A stretch of DNA of 19,731 bases from Chloroflexota bacterium (GTDB lineage: Bacteria; Chloroflexota; UBA6077; CF-72). Shown in pieces: positions 6,824 to 13,429 of the stretch. The position numbers and the translations under genes were made by a program. The stretch covers positions 1-19,731 of the forward strand of contig JAFAPL010001141.1 of NCBI GenBank assembly GCA_019247135.1, read 5' to 3'. The notes under the pieces were generated by a model. That model was not told the origin of the DNA. It did not search any database and saw only the letters and a list, made by a program, of their open reading frames with translations. The stretch's first letter is position 1. Each line of letters begins with the position of its first letter.

Positions 6824-7965
6824 TGACCTTGATGCGCCTGTGCGCGCTGGCGGCCGGCCTCCTCGCCGCGGGGCTGGTGCTCGTCCTCGGGCTCGCAATG
6901 CTCGCCCGCCTGTACCTGCCGGAGTGGTATGCGCTACCCGGCGAGGTGTTGCGAATGACCGGCCAGCGCGTCCCCGCTGCTACGCCTGTCGCCGCCGCGC
7001 CGATTGTTGCCGTGCCAACCGTCGATGCCCCAGTGATCGCGACCGACACTCCAACGGTCGTCGCGCCACGGGCCGCACACGTCGAAGAAACCGTCCAGCC
7101 CGCGCCGACACCAGAAGCAACACCCACGCCGGTCCCGGTCACTGACGATGCAGACCCCGCCACGCTGCTTCCCGACAGGCGCTTCACCGTATTGTTGCTC
7201 GGCAGCGACAACGACCTGAAGTTCAGTCCGAACGCGGTTCTCACCCAGGCGATGATCCTCGTGAGTATCGACCCCAGCACGCACAACGTCAGCATGATTT
7301 CGATTCCGCGTGATTTCTGGGTGCCGATTCCAGGTTACGGTTACCAGAAGATCGACGTCGCCTACGAAGTGGGTGGGATCGCACTCGCCCGTCGCACCGT
7401 CGAGACGCTGTTCAACGTGAAAATCGACTACTACGCCTGGGTCGGACTGAATGGCCTGGTGCAGGTCATCGACACGCTGGGCGGGATCGACGTCAACGTG
7501 CAACACCCGATCCTCGACGAGATGTACCCGGACGACCTGAACACCGGGGATCCGTACGCGTACTTCCGACTCTACATTCCGGCCGGTCCACAACATCTGG
7601 ATGGCACCCGTGCGCTGGAGTATGTCCGCTCGCGACATGGTGACTTGCTGTCGGATTTCGGCCGCTCGGAGCGCCAACAGCAAGTGCTCCTCGCGATCAA
7701 GAATCGTGTCCAGAGCGTCCCCGGAGCCACGCGTATGCCGCAGCTCGTTTCTGCTCTCGACGGGTCCGTGAAATCCGACCTGTCCGTGCCCGCGATACTC
7801 CAGCTGGCGGCAATGAGTCGAGATGTTCACTCCGAGAATATCCATCAGCAGGTGCTTTCGGCGCCTGATTTCGCCTGGCTGGGCTACTCGCCGGATGGCA
7901 CACAGCAGGTTGTGTTTCCAAATTGGCCGGCGATCCGTCCGGTGATTGCGCGCCTGTTGAGTTGA
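6823..7965 (+). CDS. LytR-CpsA-Psr (LCP) family protein
   Basis: A 380-aa type-II membrane protein: one N-terminal helix (about 5-30), a long Pro/Ala/Thr-rich extracytoplasmic linker (about 50-115) and an LCP domain (about 120-295). Motifs seen: LLLGSD, SMISIPRDFWV (Arg163), QKIDVAYEVGG, ETLFNVKIDYYAWVGL, IDTLGGIDV, LDGTRALEYVRSRH (Arg269/271 region) and DFGRSERQQQVL. Family knowledge: LCP enzymes transfer lipid-linked polymers to the cell wall. Oddity: the usual R-x-D-T segment after LLLGxD reads VLTQAM, so that Arg and Asp are absent. The start ATG 6823 is preferred because it places the helix near the N-terminus; GTG 6787 and ATG 6832 are alternatives. It is the first gene of an overlapping envelope operon. 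Confidence 0.92.
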   Translation: MTLMRLCALAAGLLAAGLVLVLGLAMLARLYLPEWYALPGEVLRMTGQRVPAATPVAAAPIVAVPTVDAPVIATDTPTVVAPRAAHVEETVQPAPTPEATPTPVPVTDDADPATLLPDRRFTVLLLGSDNDLKFSPNAVLTQAMILVSIDPSTHNVSMISIPRDFWVPIPGYGYQKIDVAYEVGGIALARRTVETLFNVKIDYYAWVGLNGLVQVIDTLGGIDVNVQHPILDEMYPDDLNTGDPYAYFRLYIPAGPQHLDGTRALEYVRSRHGDLLSDFGRSERQQQVLLAIKNRVQSVPGATRMPQLVSALDGSVKSDLSVPAILQLAAMSRDVHSENIHQQVLSAPDFAWLGYSPDGTQQVVFPNWPAIRPVIARLLS

Positions 7966-9140
7966 TGCGTACGGCCACCGTTGCGTTTGCTGTGTTCGTG
8001 AGCCTGGGCTTGCTGAGCGGACTTGTTGGCCTGGCGCGGCTCTCCGCGCAGCTGAACCCCGTGCTAGCATCGGCGCCGCTGCCAACTCCAGTCGTTGTAG
8101 TCCCGGATGTAGCAACGCCGCAGCCCACTCCAGTCGACATACGGGCGCCCATCCGCGTCATTGCTCAGCCGACATCGAATATCGCGGCGATGCCAACGCC
8201 GATTTCACAGGCGAACCCGTGGTGGCTGCTCTTCGTCATGAATGGCGATTTGTGGGAAACGGATGGCACCGCGCCAGTCCAGCTAACTCAGGAAGGCTCC
8301 ATCAGCCAACCCGCGTTGACCGACAGCGGACTCGCGTTTACTCGGCGCGCGCGAAATGCCTCCGATATCTGGTTAGCCTCGGCCGAACAGCCACCGCGGC
8401 CGATAACGCGGAATAGTTCGCCGACCGTCGCGCAAAACCACTGGGCGAGCGAGCCCGTTTTTCTGCCTGGCGGATCGCGCCTGTACGTGCTTGGCGATTT
8501 CAACAAAGCCGAGACAGGCGCGGGCGACCTGGCCGTGTGGCAGTTGAGTCTCGAGCAGACTCGCACGGTGCAGATCACCCGTCCGCCCGCGTATGGCGGC
8601 GGCGACCAGGACGTGACCGTCAATCCAGCAAATCCGGACCAGATCATCTTTACGCGCTATGCGTACACCGGAAGCACCGCACAGCTGGCCGAGCAGTTGC
8701 AGTGGTTGGACGTGATGACCTCGACGCTCGTGCCGTTAACAGAGTTGGAGCATCCGTCACGCCAGGCCAGCTTTTCGCCGGAGGGTGACCAGGTTGCGTT
8801 TATCCAGCAGGGGCCCGGCTCGGAAGAGGCCCTGTACGTTGCGGACGTTGCCCTATCGCCAAAACGCGCCGAGCTGGACAACGCCCGCCAGGTTGCGACT
8901 GGCCTGCTCGCCAACCCCGCTTGGGCTCCGGATGGGAGCTCGCTGACATATGTGTCCGGGACGGGTGATCGGTTTCAGCTATGGACGATCCCGGTCGACC
9001 GTGGCGCCGACGGAACACAAAGGTTTGGAAGCGCGCGACAGCTCACGACCGGTCCGAGTATCGACGCAACCTCTCGGCCGGTGTTCATGACCCAGGATCA
9101 AGCGGACGCGGTCCGTCGCTGGCTGGTGGTCCAGCCGTGA
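7965..9140 (+). CDS. Membrane-anchored WD40-like (PD40/TolB-type) beta-propeller protein
   Basis: A 391-aa protein. The N-terminal helix (about 5-27) is followed by a Pro-rich linker rich in PTP motifs, much like that of the upstream LCP protein, then TolB-like propeller blades. Blade motifs: LFVMNGDLWETDG, QPALTDSGLAFTRR, EPVFLPGGSRLYVLG, RQASFSPEGDQVAFIQQ, NPAWAPDGSSLTYVSG and a final FQLWTIPVD. It probably sits outside the membrane and binds protein or cell-wall partners; no catalytic residues are recognisable. The start ATG 7965 shares one base with the LCP stop (TGATG), so translation is coupled. The common linker style and coupling suggest function together with the LCP enzyme. Confidence 0.82.
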   Translation: MRTATVAFAVFVSLGLLSGLVGLARLSAQLNPVLASAPLPTPVVVVPDVATPQPTPVDIRAPIRVIAQPTSNIAAMPTPISQANPWWLLFVMNGDLWETDGTAPVQLTQEGSISQPALTDSGLAFTRRARNASDIWLASAEQPPRPITRNSSPTVAQNHWASEPVFLPGGSRLYVLGDFNKAETGAGDLAVWQLSLEQTRTVQITRPPAYGGGDQDVTVNPANPDQIIFTRYAYTGSTAQLAEQLQWLDVMTSTLVPLTELEHPSRQASFSPEGDQVAFIQQGPGSEEALYVADVALSPKRAELDNARQVATGLLANPAWAPDGSSLTYVSGTGDRFQLWTIPVDRGADGTQRFGSARQLTTGPSIDATSRPVFMTQDQADAVRRWLVVQP

Positions 9141-9568
9141 AGCTGCGCGCTCCTATCCTGGGACTCGCCGTTGTCCTTGCAACGAGTGGCTGTCTGGCGA
9201 ATCCTCAGCGCGACCAATCGATTCGATTGTTCGGAGATCTTGTCGGCGCGCAGTCTGCCCTGTCAGAGCAACCGCCACACATGGATCCCGCTTGTGGTGC
9301 GGTCTTCAATGCGAGGACGCGCCTGTACGGCGAACCTGGCCTGACTGCCGATCAGCGCGCCTGGACCGCGCTCGTGGACTCCGCGGTTGCGCTCGCCGCG
9401 GTGTGTGGCGAGGCCACGTTGCTGCAGGTACCTCCGGGCCCCGCGGAGTCCTTCGCCGTCGCGCAAGCTCGTGATCGCTGGCAGAAGGACCTGCCGCGCC
9501 AGCTAGAAGTTGCCTGCGCACACCTGCGCGACGCCGCATCGGCCCTGGATCGTTCCACGCCTTGTTAA
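9137..9568 (+). CDS. Small putative lipoprotein, unknown function
   Basis: A 143-aa protein starting at GTG 9137, which overlaps the propeller-gene stop (GTGA). A signal peptide with the hydrophobic core APILGLAVVLA ends in the lipobox-like TSGC (lipid-modified Cys would be residue 19; Thr at -3 is less usual than Leu). The mature part is alpha-helical, with four further Cys (in DPACG, AAVCGE, EVACAH and the C-terminal STPC), suggesting two disulfides in the exported domain. No family was recognised. Position as the third overlapping gene after LCP and propeller suggests a role in the same envelope complex. Confidence 0.7.
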   Translation: MKLRAPILGLAVVLATSGCLANPQRDQSIRLFGDLVGAQSALSEQPPHMDPACGAVFNARTRLYGEPGLTADQRAWTALVDSAVALAAVCGEATLLQVPPGPAESFAVAQARDRWQKDLPRQLEVACAHLRDAASALDRSTPC

Positions 9569-9613
9569 CAGTTGGCGACAGTCTCGCCTGGAGGCCGGCG
9601 CAGCGCTTAGGCT

Positions 9614-10135
9614 GTGAATACGACGCTGGATGCAACACGCTCTGGACTGACGAGCGTTCGCCCTCGGGTCGAGTACAGTCCCGCTGAACGCGAATTCGCG
9701 CTTTTGCTGAAGCGCCGCCTCGACGACCTCCTGCAAGGCAAGCGCAGTCGACTCGACATACTGCGGAAGTACCCGCGCGAACCAGGTCGAATCGGTGTCA
9801 TCCCCACGCCGGATGGGTTTCCGTTGCATCACCTGGGCCCGGACACCCTCGAGGAGCTGACGTGGAAGGCGCTCCGCTTCATTCAGGCGGAGGATGATGG
9901 TGGACCCATCGCGCAGACGGCGGACGACCAGGGAGGCATCCTGGAGGTCCAGACGTTCCCGACCAGATATCCGCACATCGTCATTGAGCGTGTGGACTAC
10001 TTCCGACGCGACGAGAACTCCGAGCCAGACAGCATCACCTGGTCTCTGCATCGGGTGCAGAATCCGCGCGCGCGGGGGTATGGCTTGCTTGACGCGACGA
10101 ACCTGCTATTCGAGCTCGTTCGGCTGGTGCGCTGA
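9614..10135 (+). CDS. Hypothetical protein, 173 aa
   Basis: A soluble, highly charged protein with no signal peptide or membrane segment and no recognised family. The first 60 residues are basic and helical (AEREFALLLKRRLDDLLQGKRSRLDILRKY). The remainder is mixed alpha/beta with VIPTPDGFPLHHLG, GGILEVQTFPTRYPHIVIERVDYFRRDE and ITWSLHRVQNPRARGYGLLDATNLLFELVRLV. The start GTG 9614 lies 45 bp after the lipoprotein gene with only a weak AGG upstream; it could be the last gene of that operon. It converges on the P-type ATPase gene with a 5-bp gap. Even amino-acid composition and the absence of a longer competing frame support coding. Confidence 0.7.
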   Translation: MNTTLDATRSGLTSVRPRVEYSPAEREFALLLKRRLDDLLQGKRSRLDILRKYPREPGRIGVIPTPDGFPLHHLGPDTLEELTWKALRFIQAEDDGGPIAQTADDQGGILEVQTFPTRYPHIVIERVDYFRRDENSEPDSITWSLHRVQNPRARGYGLLDATNLLFELVRLVR

Positions 10136-10140
10136 CTCGC

Positions 10141-12312
10141 TCAGGCCTCTTGCCCGTTGCGCCGAAGTAATGGGCGGAGTCCGTTCAGTGCGGCGGCGAC
10201 ATTCGATCCATTGTTCAAAGCTGTCGCCCCTACCGGACCAACCACGCCCGTCGCCGCAAGCAGCATTCCCGCCGCGTTCGGCGCGCCCACGATCATCAGG
10301 TTCTGACGAATCACCCCGAGCGCATCACGCGCGATGTCGACGGCCACCGGTAATCCATTGAGATCGCCGTGCAAGACGATGTCGGCCGTTTCGCGTGCGA
10401 CCTCGCTCGCGGCCTTGAGCGAAATGGAGACGTCGGCGTAAGCGAGCGCCGGAGAATCATTGATGCCGTCACCAACCACTCCGACCACGCGGCCGCGGGC
10501 TTGCAGCTCGCGTACGATCTCCGCCTTGCGTTCTGGGAACACCTCCGCTTCGACCTGGTGGATGCCGAGCTGGTGCGCGACGTGCTGGGCTACGCGCGCG
10601 TTATCGCCAGTCACCATCACGCAGTGTTCGATACCGCGCGCGCGCAACGAATTGATGACCGACCGAGCCTCTGTGCGCGGCACGTCCGCGTAGCAGATCG
10701 CCCCGAGCAGGCGCCCATCGCGCGCCACGAAGACCGTCGAGGCGCCGCGTAGACCCGCCTCATCAGCCACACGCTGTGCCTCTGCCGTCACTTGAACCTG
10801 CTGGCGAGCCAGGTAGCGCGGACTGCCGACATGCACGATGGAAGCGTCGATTTCCGCGCGAACGCCGAGCCCGACCGCGAAGTGCAGATCGCCCCGCTCG
10901 GGTACGGACACGCCCGCACGCTGGGCGGCATGGACGATCGCCTCGGCGGCCGGATGGCTGAGGCGCTGCTCGGCGCCGGCCGCGATACGCAGCACATCGT
11001 CGCGAGTGACGGACGGGTCGAGCGCACGCACCTGCGTGACGCGCGGGCGGCCTTCCGTGAGTGTGCCGGTCTTGTCGAAAACGAGCGTGTCGACGGCAGC
11101 CAATTGCTCGAACGCGCGACCGCCCTTGACCAGGATGTCGGCATGCACTGCTGCTGTCATTGCCGCCAGCACGGTCGTGGGCGCCGAAACGCGGATGCCC
11201 GTAGCGAAATCGATGATCAACACTGAGACGGCGCGTGCGACGTCACCAGTTACCAGGAGCAACCCGCCCGCGAGGGCAAACGTCGGCACGACGAGGCGGT
11301 CCGCGTAACGACGCGCGTAGTTCGCGAGGCGCGTGTCGTGGAGCGGCGCGTCCTCGAGCAATTGCACTATTAGGCCAGCGCGTGTGCGTGCCCCGACCGC
11401 TTGCGCCCGCACGTACAGTTTGCCGTCAGTGACGACCGTGGATGCATAGACAGTCGCGCCAGCAGCCTTCAGGACCGGGACCGACTCGCCGGTCAAGGTT
11501 TTCTGGTCCACCAGCGCCCGCCCGCGGAGCACCGTGCCATCCACGACCAGCAGTTCGCCCGGGTAGGTCACCACGACGTCACCTGGCTGGATCAGCTCGG
11601 CCGCCAGGCGTTCCTTGCGGCGGCCGCGCAGCACCCAGGCCGAGCGCCCCTGGGCGGCAAGCAGGCTCGTGAGTGCGCCGTGCGACCGCCGCGCGGTCAG
11701 CGCTCGAATGTATTCGCCGCCAGCAATAAGCGACGCCGATAGTGCGGCCGCCGCGATGTCACCACGCGCGAGAAGGATGCTGATGGCGGTCGCGTCCAGC
11801 GCGTCAGCTGACAGTTTTCGCTCCTCGCGCAGGCTTGCGGCGGCTCGCACCAGCACCGGCACCGCGCTCGCGGCGAGCAGTGCACCGCTCAGCAGAGTAG
11901 GCGCACCGAGGAGTGACAGCCCGAGGGCAAGCCCGCCGCACACGAGCGCACCCCGGCTTGCCTGCTGAGTCGGCCCGGCCCGCCCGCTCTCGAGCGGCAC
12001 ACCCGCTCGAAGCATGTGCACGATGTCGCTGACGCTGACACTTGCAGGCTCGTAGTCGACGACCAGCGACGCGTTCGGTACAGACGCACGCGCCGAGACC
12101 ACGCCCACCTGGCGGCAGAGCGTCGCAACGAGCTGTCCGGCAAGCTGGGGTTCCGAGCGCAGGCCAGGCACGCGTAGCCTGAGTCGGCCAGGCACCTGGT
12201 GAACGACGGAGCACTCGAGTGCCAACGTGTTAGCTGTGGGCAACGCGAGCACCCGCCCCACGGCCGCGCTCGGCCGCGTGCGGCTGGATTCAGCGGGCGC
12301 GGACGAGCTCAA
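10141..12312 (-). CDS. Heavy-metal-type P-type ATPase (HMA2/DUF5132-associated), lacking the CPC motif
   Basis: A 723-aa membrane pump with an N-terminal HMA2-like domain (about 33-105; VHQVPGRLRLRVPG). Catalytic motifs: TGES (274-277), DKTGTLTEG with phosphorylated D413, the nucleotide-domain SHP (452-454), VTGDN (567-571) and GDGINDSP (614-621). It groups with P1B pumps by architecture and the HP motif. The last helices read LNNGSNVAAALNGLRPLL, resembling the HMA2/DUF5132-linked subfamily. Key oddity: the metal-site helix reads LIIDFATGIRVSAP (365-378), so CPC, SPC and TPC are all absent. The ion or substrate is therefore unknown. The TTG start overlaps the TGA of the upstream DUF5132-like gene (TTGA); GTG at codon 18 is an alternative start. 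Confidence 0.92.
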   Translation of the reverse strand: MSSSAPAESSRTRPSAAVGRVLALPTANTLALECSVVHQVPGRLRLRVPGLRSEPQLAGQLVATLCRQVGVVSARASVPNASLVVDYEPASVSVSDIVHMLRAGVPLESGRAGPTQQASRGALVCGGLALGLSLLGAPTLLSGALLAASAVPVLVRAAASLREERKLSADALDATAISILLARGDIAAAALSASLIAGGEYIRALTARRSHGALTSLLAAQGRSAWVLRGRRKERLAAELIQPGDVVVTYPGELLVVDGTVLRGRALVDQKTLTGESVPVLKAAGATVYASTVVTDGKLYVRAQAVGARTRAGLIVQLLEDAPLHDTRLANYARRYADRLVVPTFALAGGLLLVTGDVARAVSVLIIDFATGIRVSAPTTVLAAMTAAVHADILVKGGRAFEQLAAVDTLVFDKTGTLTEGRPRVTQVRALDPSVTRDDVLRIAAGAEQRLSHPAAEAIVHAAQRAGVSVPERGDLHFAVGLGVRAEIDASIVHVGSPRYLARQQVQVTAEAQRVADEAGLRGASTVFVARDGRLLGAICYADVPRTEARSVINSLRARGIEHCVMVTGDNARVAQHVAHQLGIHQVEAEVFPERKAEIVRELQARGRVVGVVGDGINDSPALAYADVSISLKAASEVARETADIVLHGDLNGLPVAVDIARDALGVIRQNLMIVGAPNAAGMLLAATGVVGPVGATALNNGSNVAAALNGLRPLLRRNGQEA

Positions 12313-12578
12313 GCAGGCGTGCTCGTACCCACTCCCGCGGCGCTCGACTTGCGGTCAGCCTCGACTTCGGCACGCGCCTCCGCATACACGTCTTGCAAGG
12401 TCTCTCGGCCCTCAGCAGTCATGTTGCGGAACCAATCGCCAATCTGCAGGGCCCCACGCACGCTGCCCTTCGCCACGGGTCGCAAGCCCGAGCCGGCGGT
12501 CTGCACGGCCGCCAGGGCCAAGCCGAACCCCACGCCCCAGATGGCGCCGCCCGTTACTGAATCGAGAAATTCTTCCAT
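12309..12578 (-). CDS. DUF5132-like small membrane protein (copy A)
   Basis: An 89-aa protein. A glycine-zipper membrane segment (GGAIWGVGFGLALAAV, about 10-25) is followed by LRPVAKGSVRG and an amphipathic, acidic helix (AEGRETLQDVYAEARAEVEAD). It is clearly paralogous to the 12621 product: both carry GLRxVAKG, a D near the middle and AExRExLxDxxAExRAE. The start ATG has a strong AGGAGG (12586-12591) 7 nt upstream. It is co-transcribed and translationally coupled with the P-type ATPase gene, suggesting a pump subunit or membrane organiser. No cysteine is present. DUF5132 assignment is by remembered pattern, not by search. Confidence 0.8.
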   Translation of the reverse strand: MEEFLDSVTGGAIWGVGFGLALAAVQTAGSGLRPVAKGSVRGALQIGDWFRNMTAEGRETLQDVYAEARAEVEADRKSSAAGVGTSTPA

Positions 12579-12604
12579 TGGAGCGCCTCCTGTTCATTCA
12601 CAGA

Positions 12605-12620
12605 GCGTTAAGCTTAACGC
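12605..12620. promoter_or_regulatory. Perfect 16-bp palindrome in the divergent module promoter
   Basis: GCGTTAAGCTTAACGC is fully self-complementary and directly abuts the GTG of the plus-arm gene. Each strand contains TAAGCT. On the plus strand it lies 6 nt before the start codon (leaderless geometry); on the minus strand it gives a predicted 5' leader of about 26 nt that includes AGGAGG. It could be a symmetric -10 region, an operator, or both. Confidence 0.55.
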
Positions 12621-12887
12621 GTGCTCGAAGAAGCGATGGGCCGCCTCATCAATGGCGCGTTATGGGGTTTGGGCGCCGGTTTGATCGTGACCGTCTCTCG
12701 TGGCGGGGGTGAAGGCCTGCGTTCCGTGGCTAAAGGAGTTATGAAGGGTTACATCGCGATGTCCGACCGCGTGCAGGAGAGCGCGGCCGAAGCACGCGAG
12801 AACCTGGACGATCTGGCGGCTGAGGTGCGCGCCGAGCGGGCGAGCCACGAGGCGAGCCCCGACGCGGGCCATTTTGAGGGCAGTTGA
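12621..12887 (+). CDS. DUF5132-like small membrane protein (copy B)
   Basis: An 88-aa paralogue of copy A: MLEEAMGRLINGALWGLGAGLIV (helix about 9-25), then GLRSVAKGVMKGY and a charged amphipathic helix AEARENLDDLAAEVRAER. The start GTG 12621 is supported by alignment with copy A, since both begin with an E-E pair before the helix; ATG 12636 is the alternative. No Shine-Dalgarno site can fit because the palindrome touches the start codon, so leaderless initiation is likely. It is the first gene of the plus arm and its stop overlaps the TTG of the next gene. No cysteine is present. Confidence 0.78.
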   Translation: MLEEAMGRLINGALWGLGAGLIVTVSRGGGEGLRSVAKGVMKGYIAMSDRVQESAAEARENLDDLAAEVRAERASHEASPDAGHFEGS

Positions 12888-13429
12888 GCCAGCCGCATCG
12901 CGCCCGTGTCACAAGCCACACACCCGGACGGGTGCGTGTGCGGCTCGCGCGTGGGACACATGGGACTGGAGAGAGCCGGTCGCAAGTGTTGCACGCCGCC
13001 AAGCACGGTCTCGAGGATCGCATGGGCCCGGGCCGCGTCGAGGTGAGCGCCGCGACCAACAGCCTGCTGGTGCATTACGACCGCCACGCCCACTCGTTCG
13101 ATGACGTGCTCGGGATGCTGAACGACGTTGGTCTGGTCATTGGCGAGACGGCCAAAGCGCTCTCCGACGGCGAGGCGGGACCAGACACCAGCACGACATC
13201 GGCCAGCATCGTCACCGCCGTCTCAGATCTCGACCGGAGACTGGCCAACATGACTGGTTATCAGGTCGACTTGAAGACCTTGTTTCCGCTGACGCTGGGC
13301 GCCCTGGGCGTCGTCCAGCTGGCGAGAAGTGGCTTCGGTCTGGGGGATGTGCCAGCGTACATCCTGATCTGGTACGCCTTCGACTCATTCTGGAAGTTCC
13401 ACAGTCGCACCGAGCCGACACGTGACTGA
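12884..13429 (+). CDS. HMA2-like domain protein with C-terminal membrane hairpin
   Basis: A 181-aa protein. The N-terminal domain (about 5-90) has HTPGRVRVRLARG, GPGRVEVSAATNSLLVHYD and DDVLGMLNDVGLVIGE, the same pattern as the N-terminus of the neighbouring P-type ATPase. A flexible linker (95-110) and a helix precede two hydrophobic segments (about 131-148 and 155-171) close to the C-terminus, giving a tail-anchored-like topology. There is no cysteine at all, hence no CxxC metal site. The start TTG 12884 overlaps the upstream TGA (TTGA); later in-frame GTG codons would delete the PGR motif. Likely a membrane partner of the pump. Confidence 0.8.
   Translation: MSQPHRARVTSHTPGRVRVRLARGTHGTGESRSQVLHAAKHGLEDRMGPGRVEVSAATNSLLVHYDRHAHSFDDVLGMLNDVGLVIGETAKALSDGEAGPDTSTTSASIVTAVSDLDRRLANMTGYQVDLKTLFPLTLGALGVVQLARSGFGLGDVPAYILIWYAFDSFWKFHSRTEPTRD

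Noticed and set aside
6934..8115. Long minus-strand frame opposite the LCP gene
   Set aside because: Low-complexity, shadow-like composition; the LCP motifs are on the plus strand.
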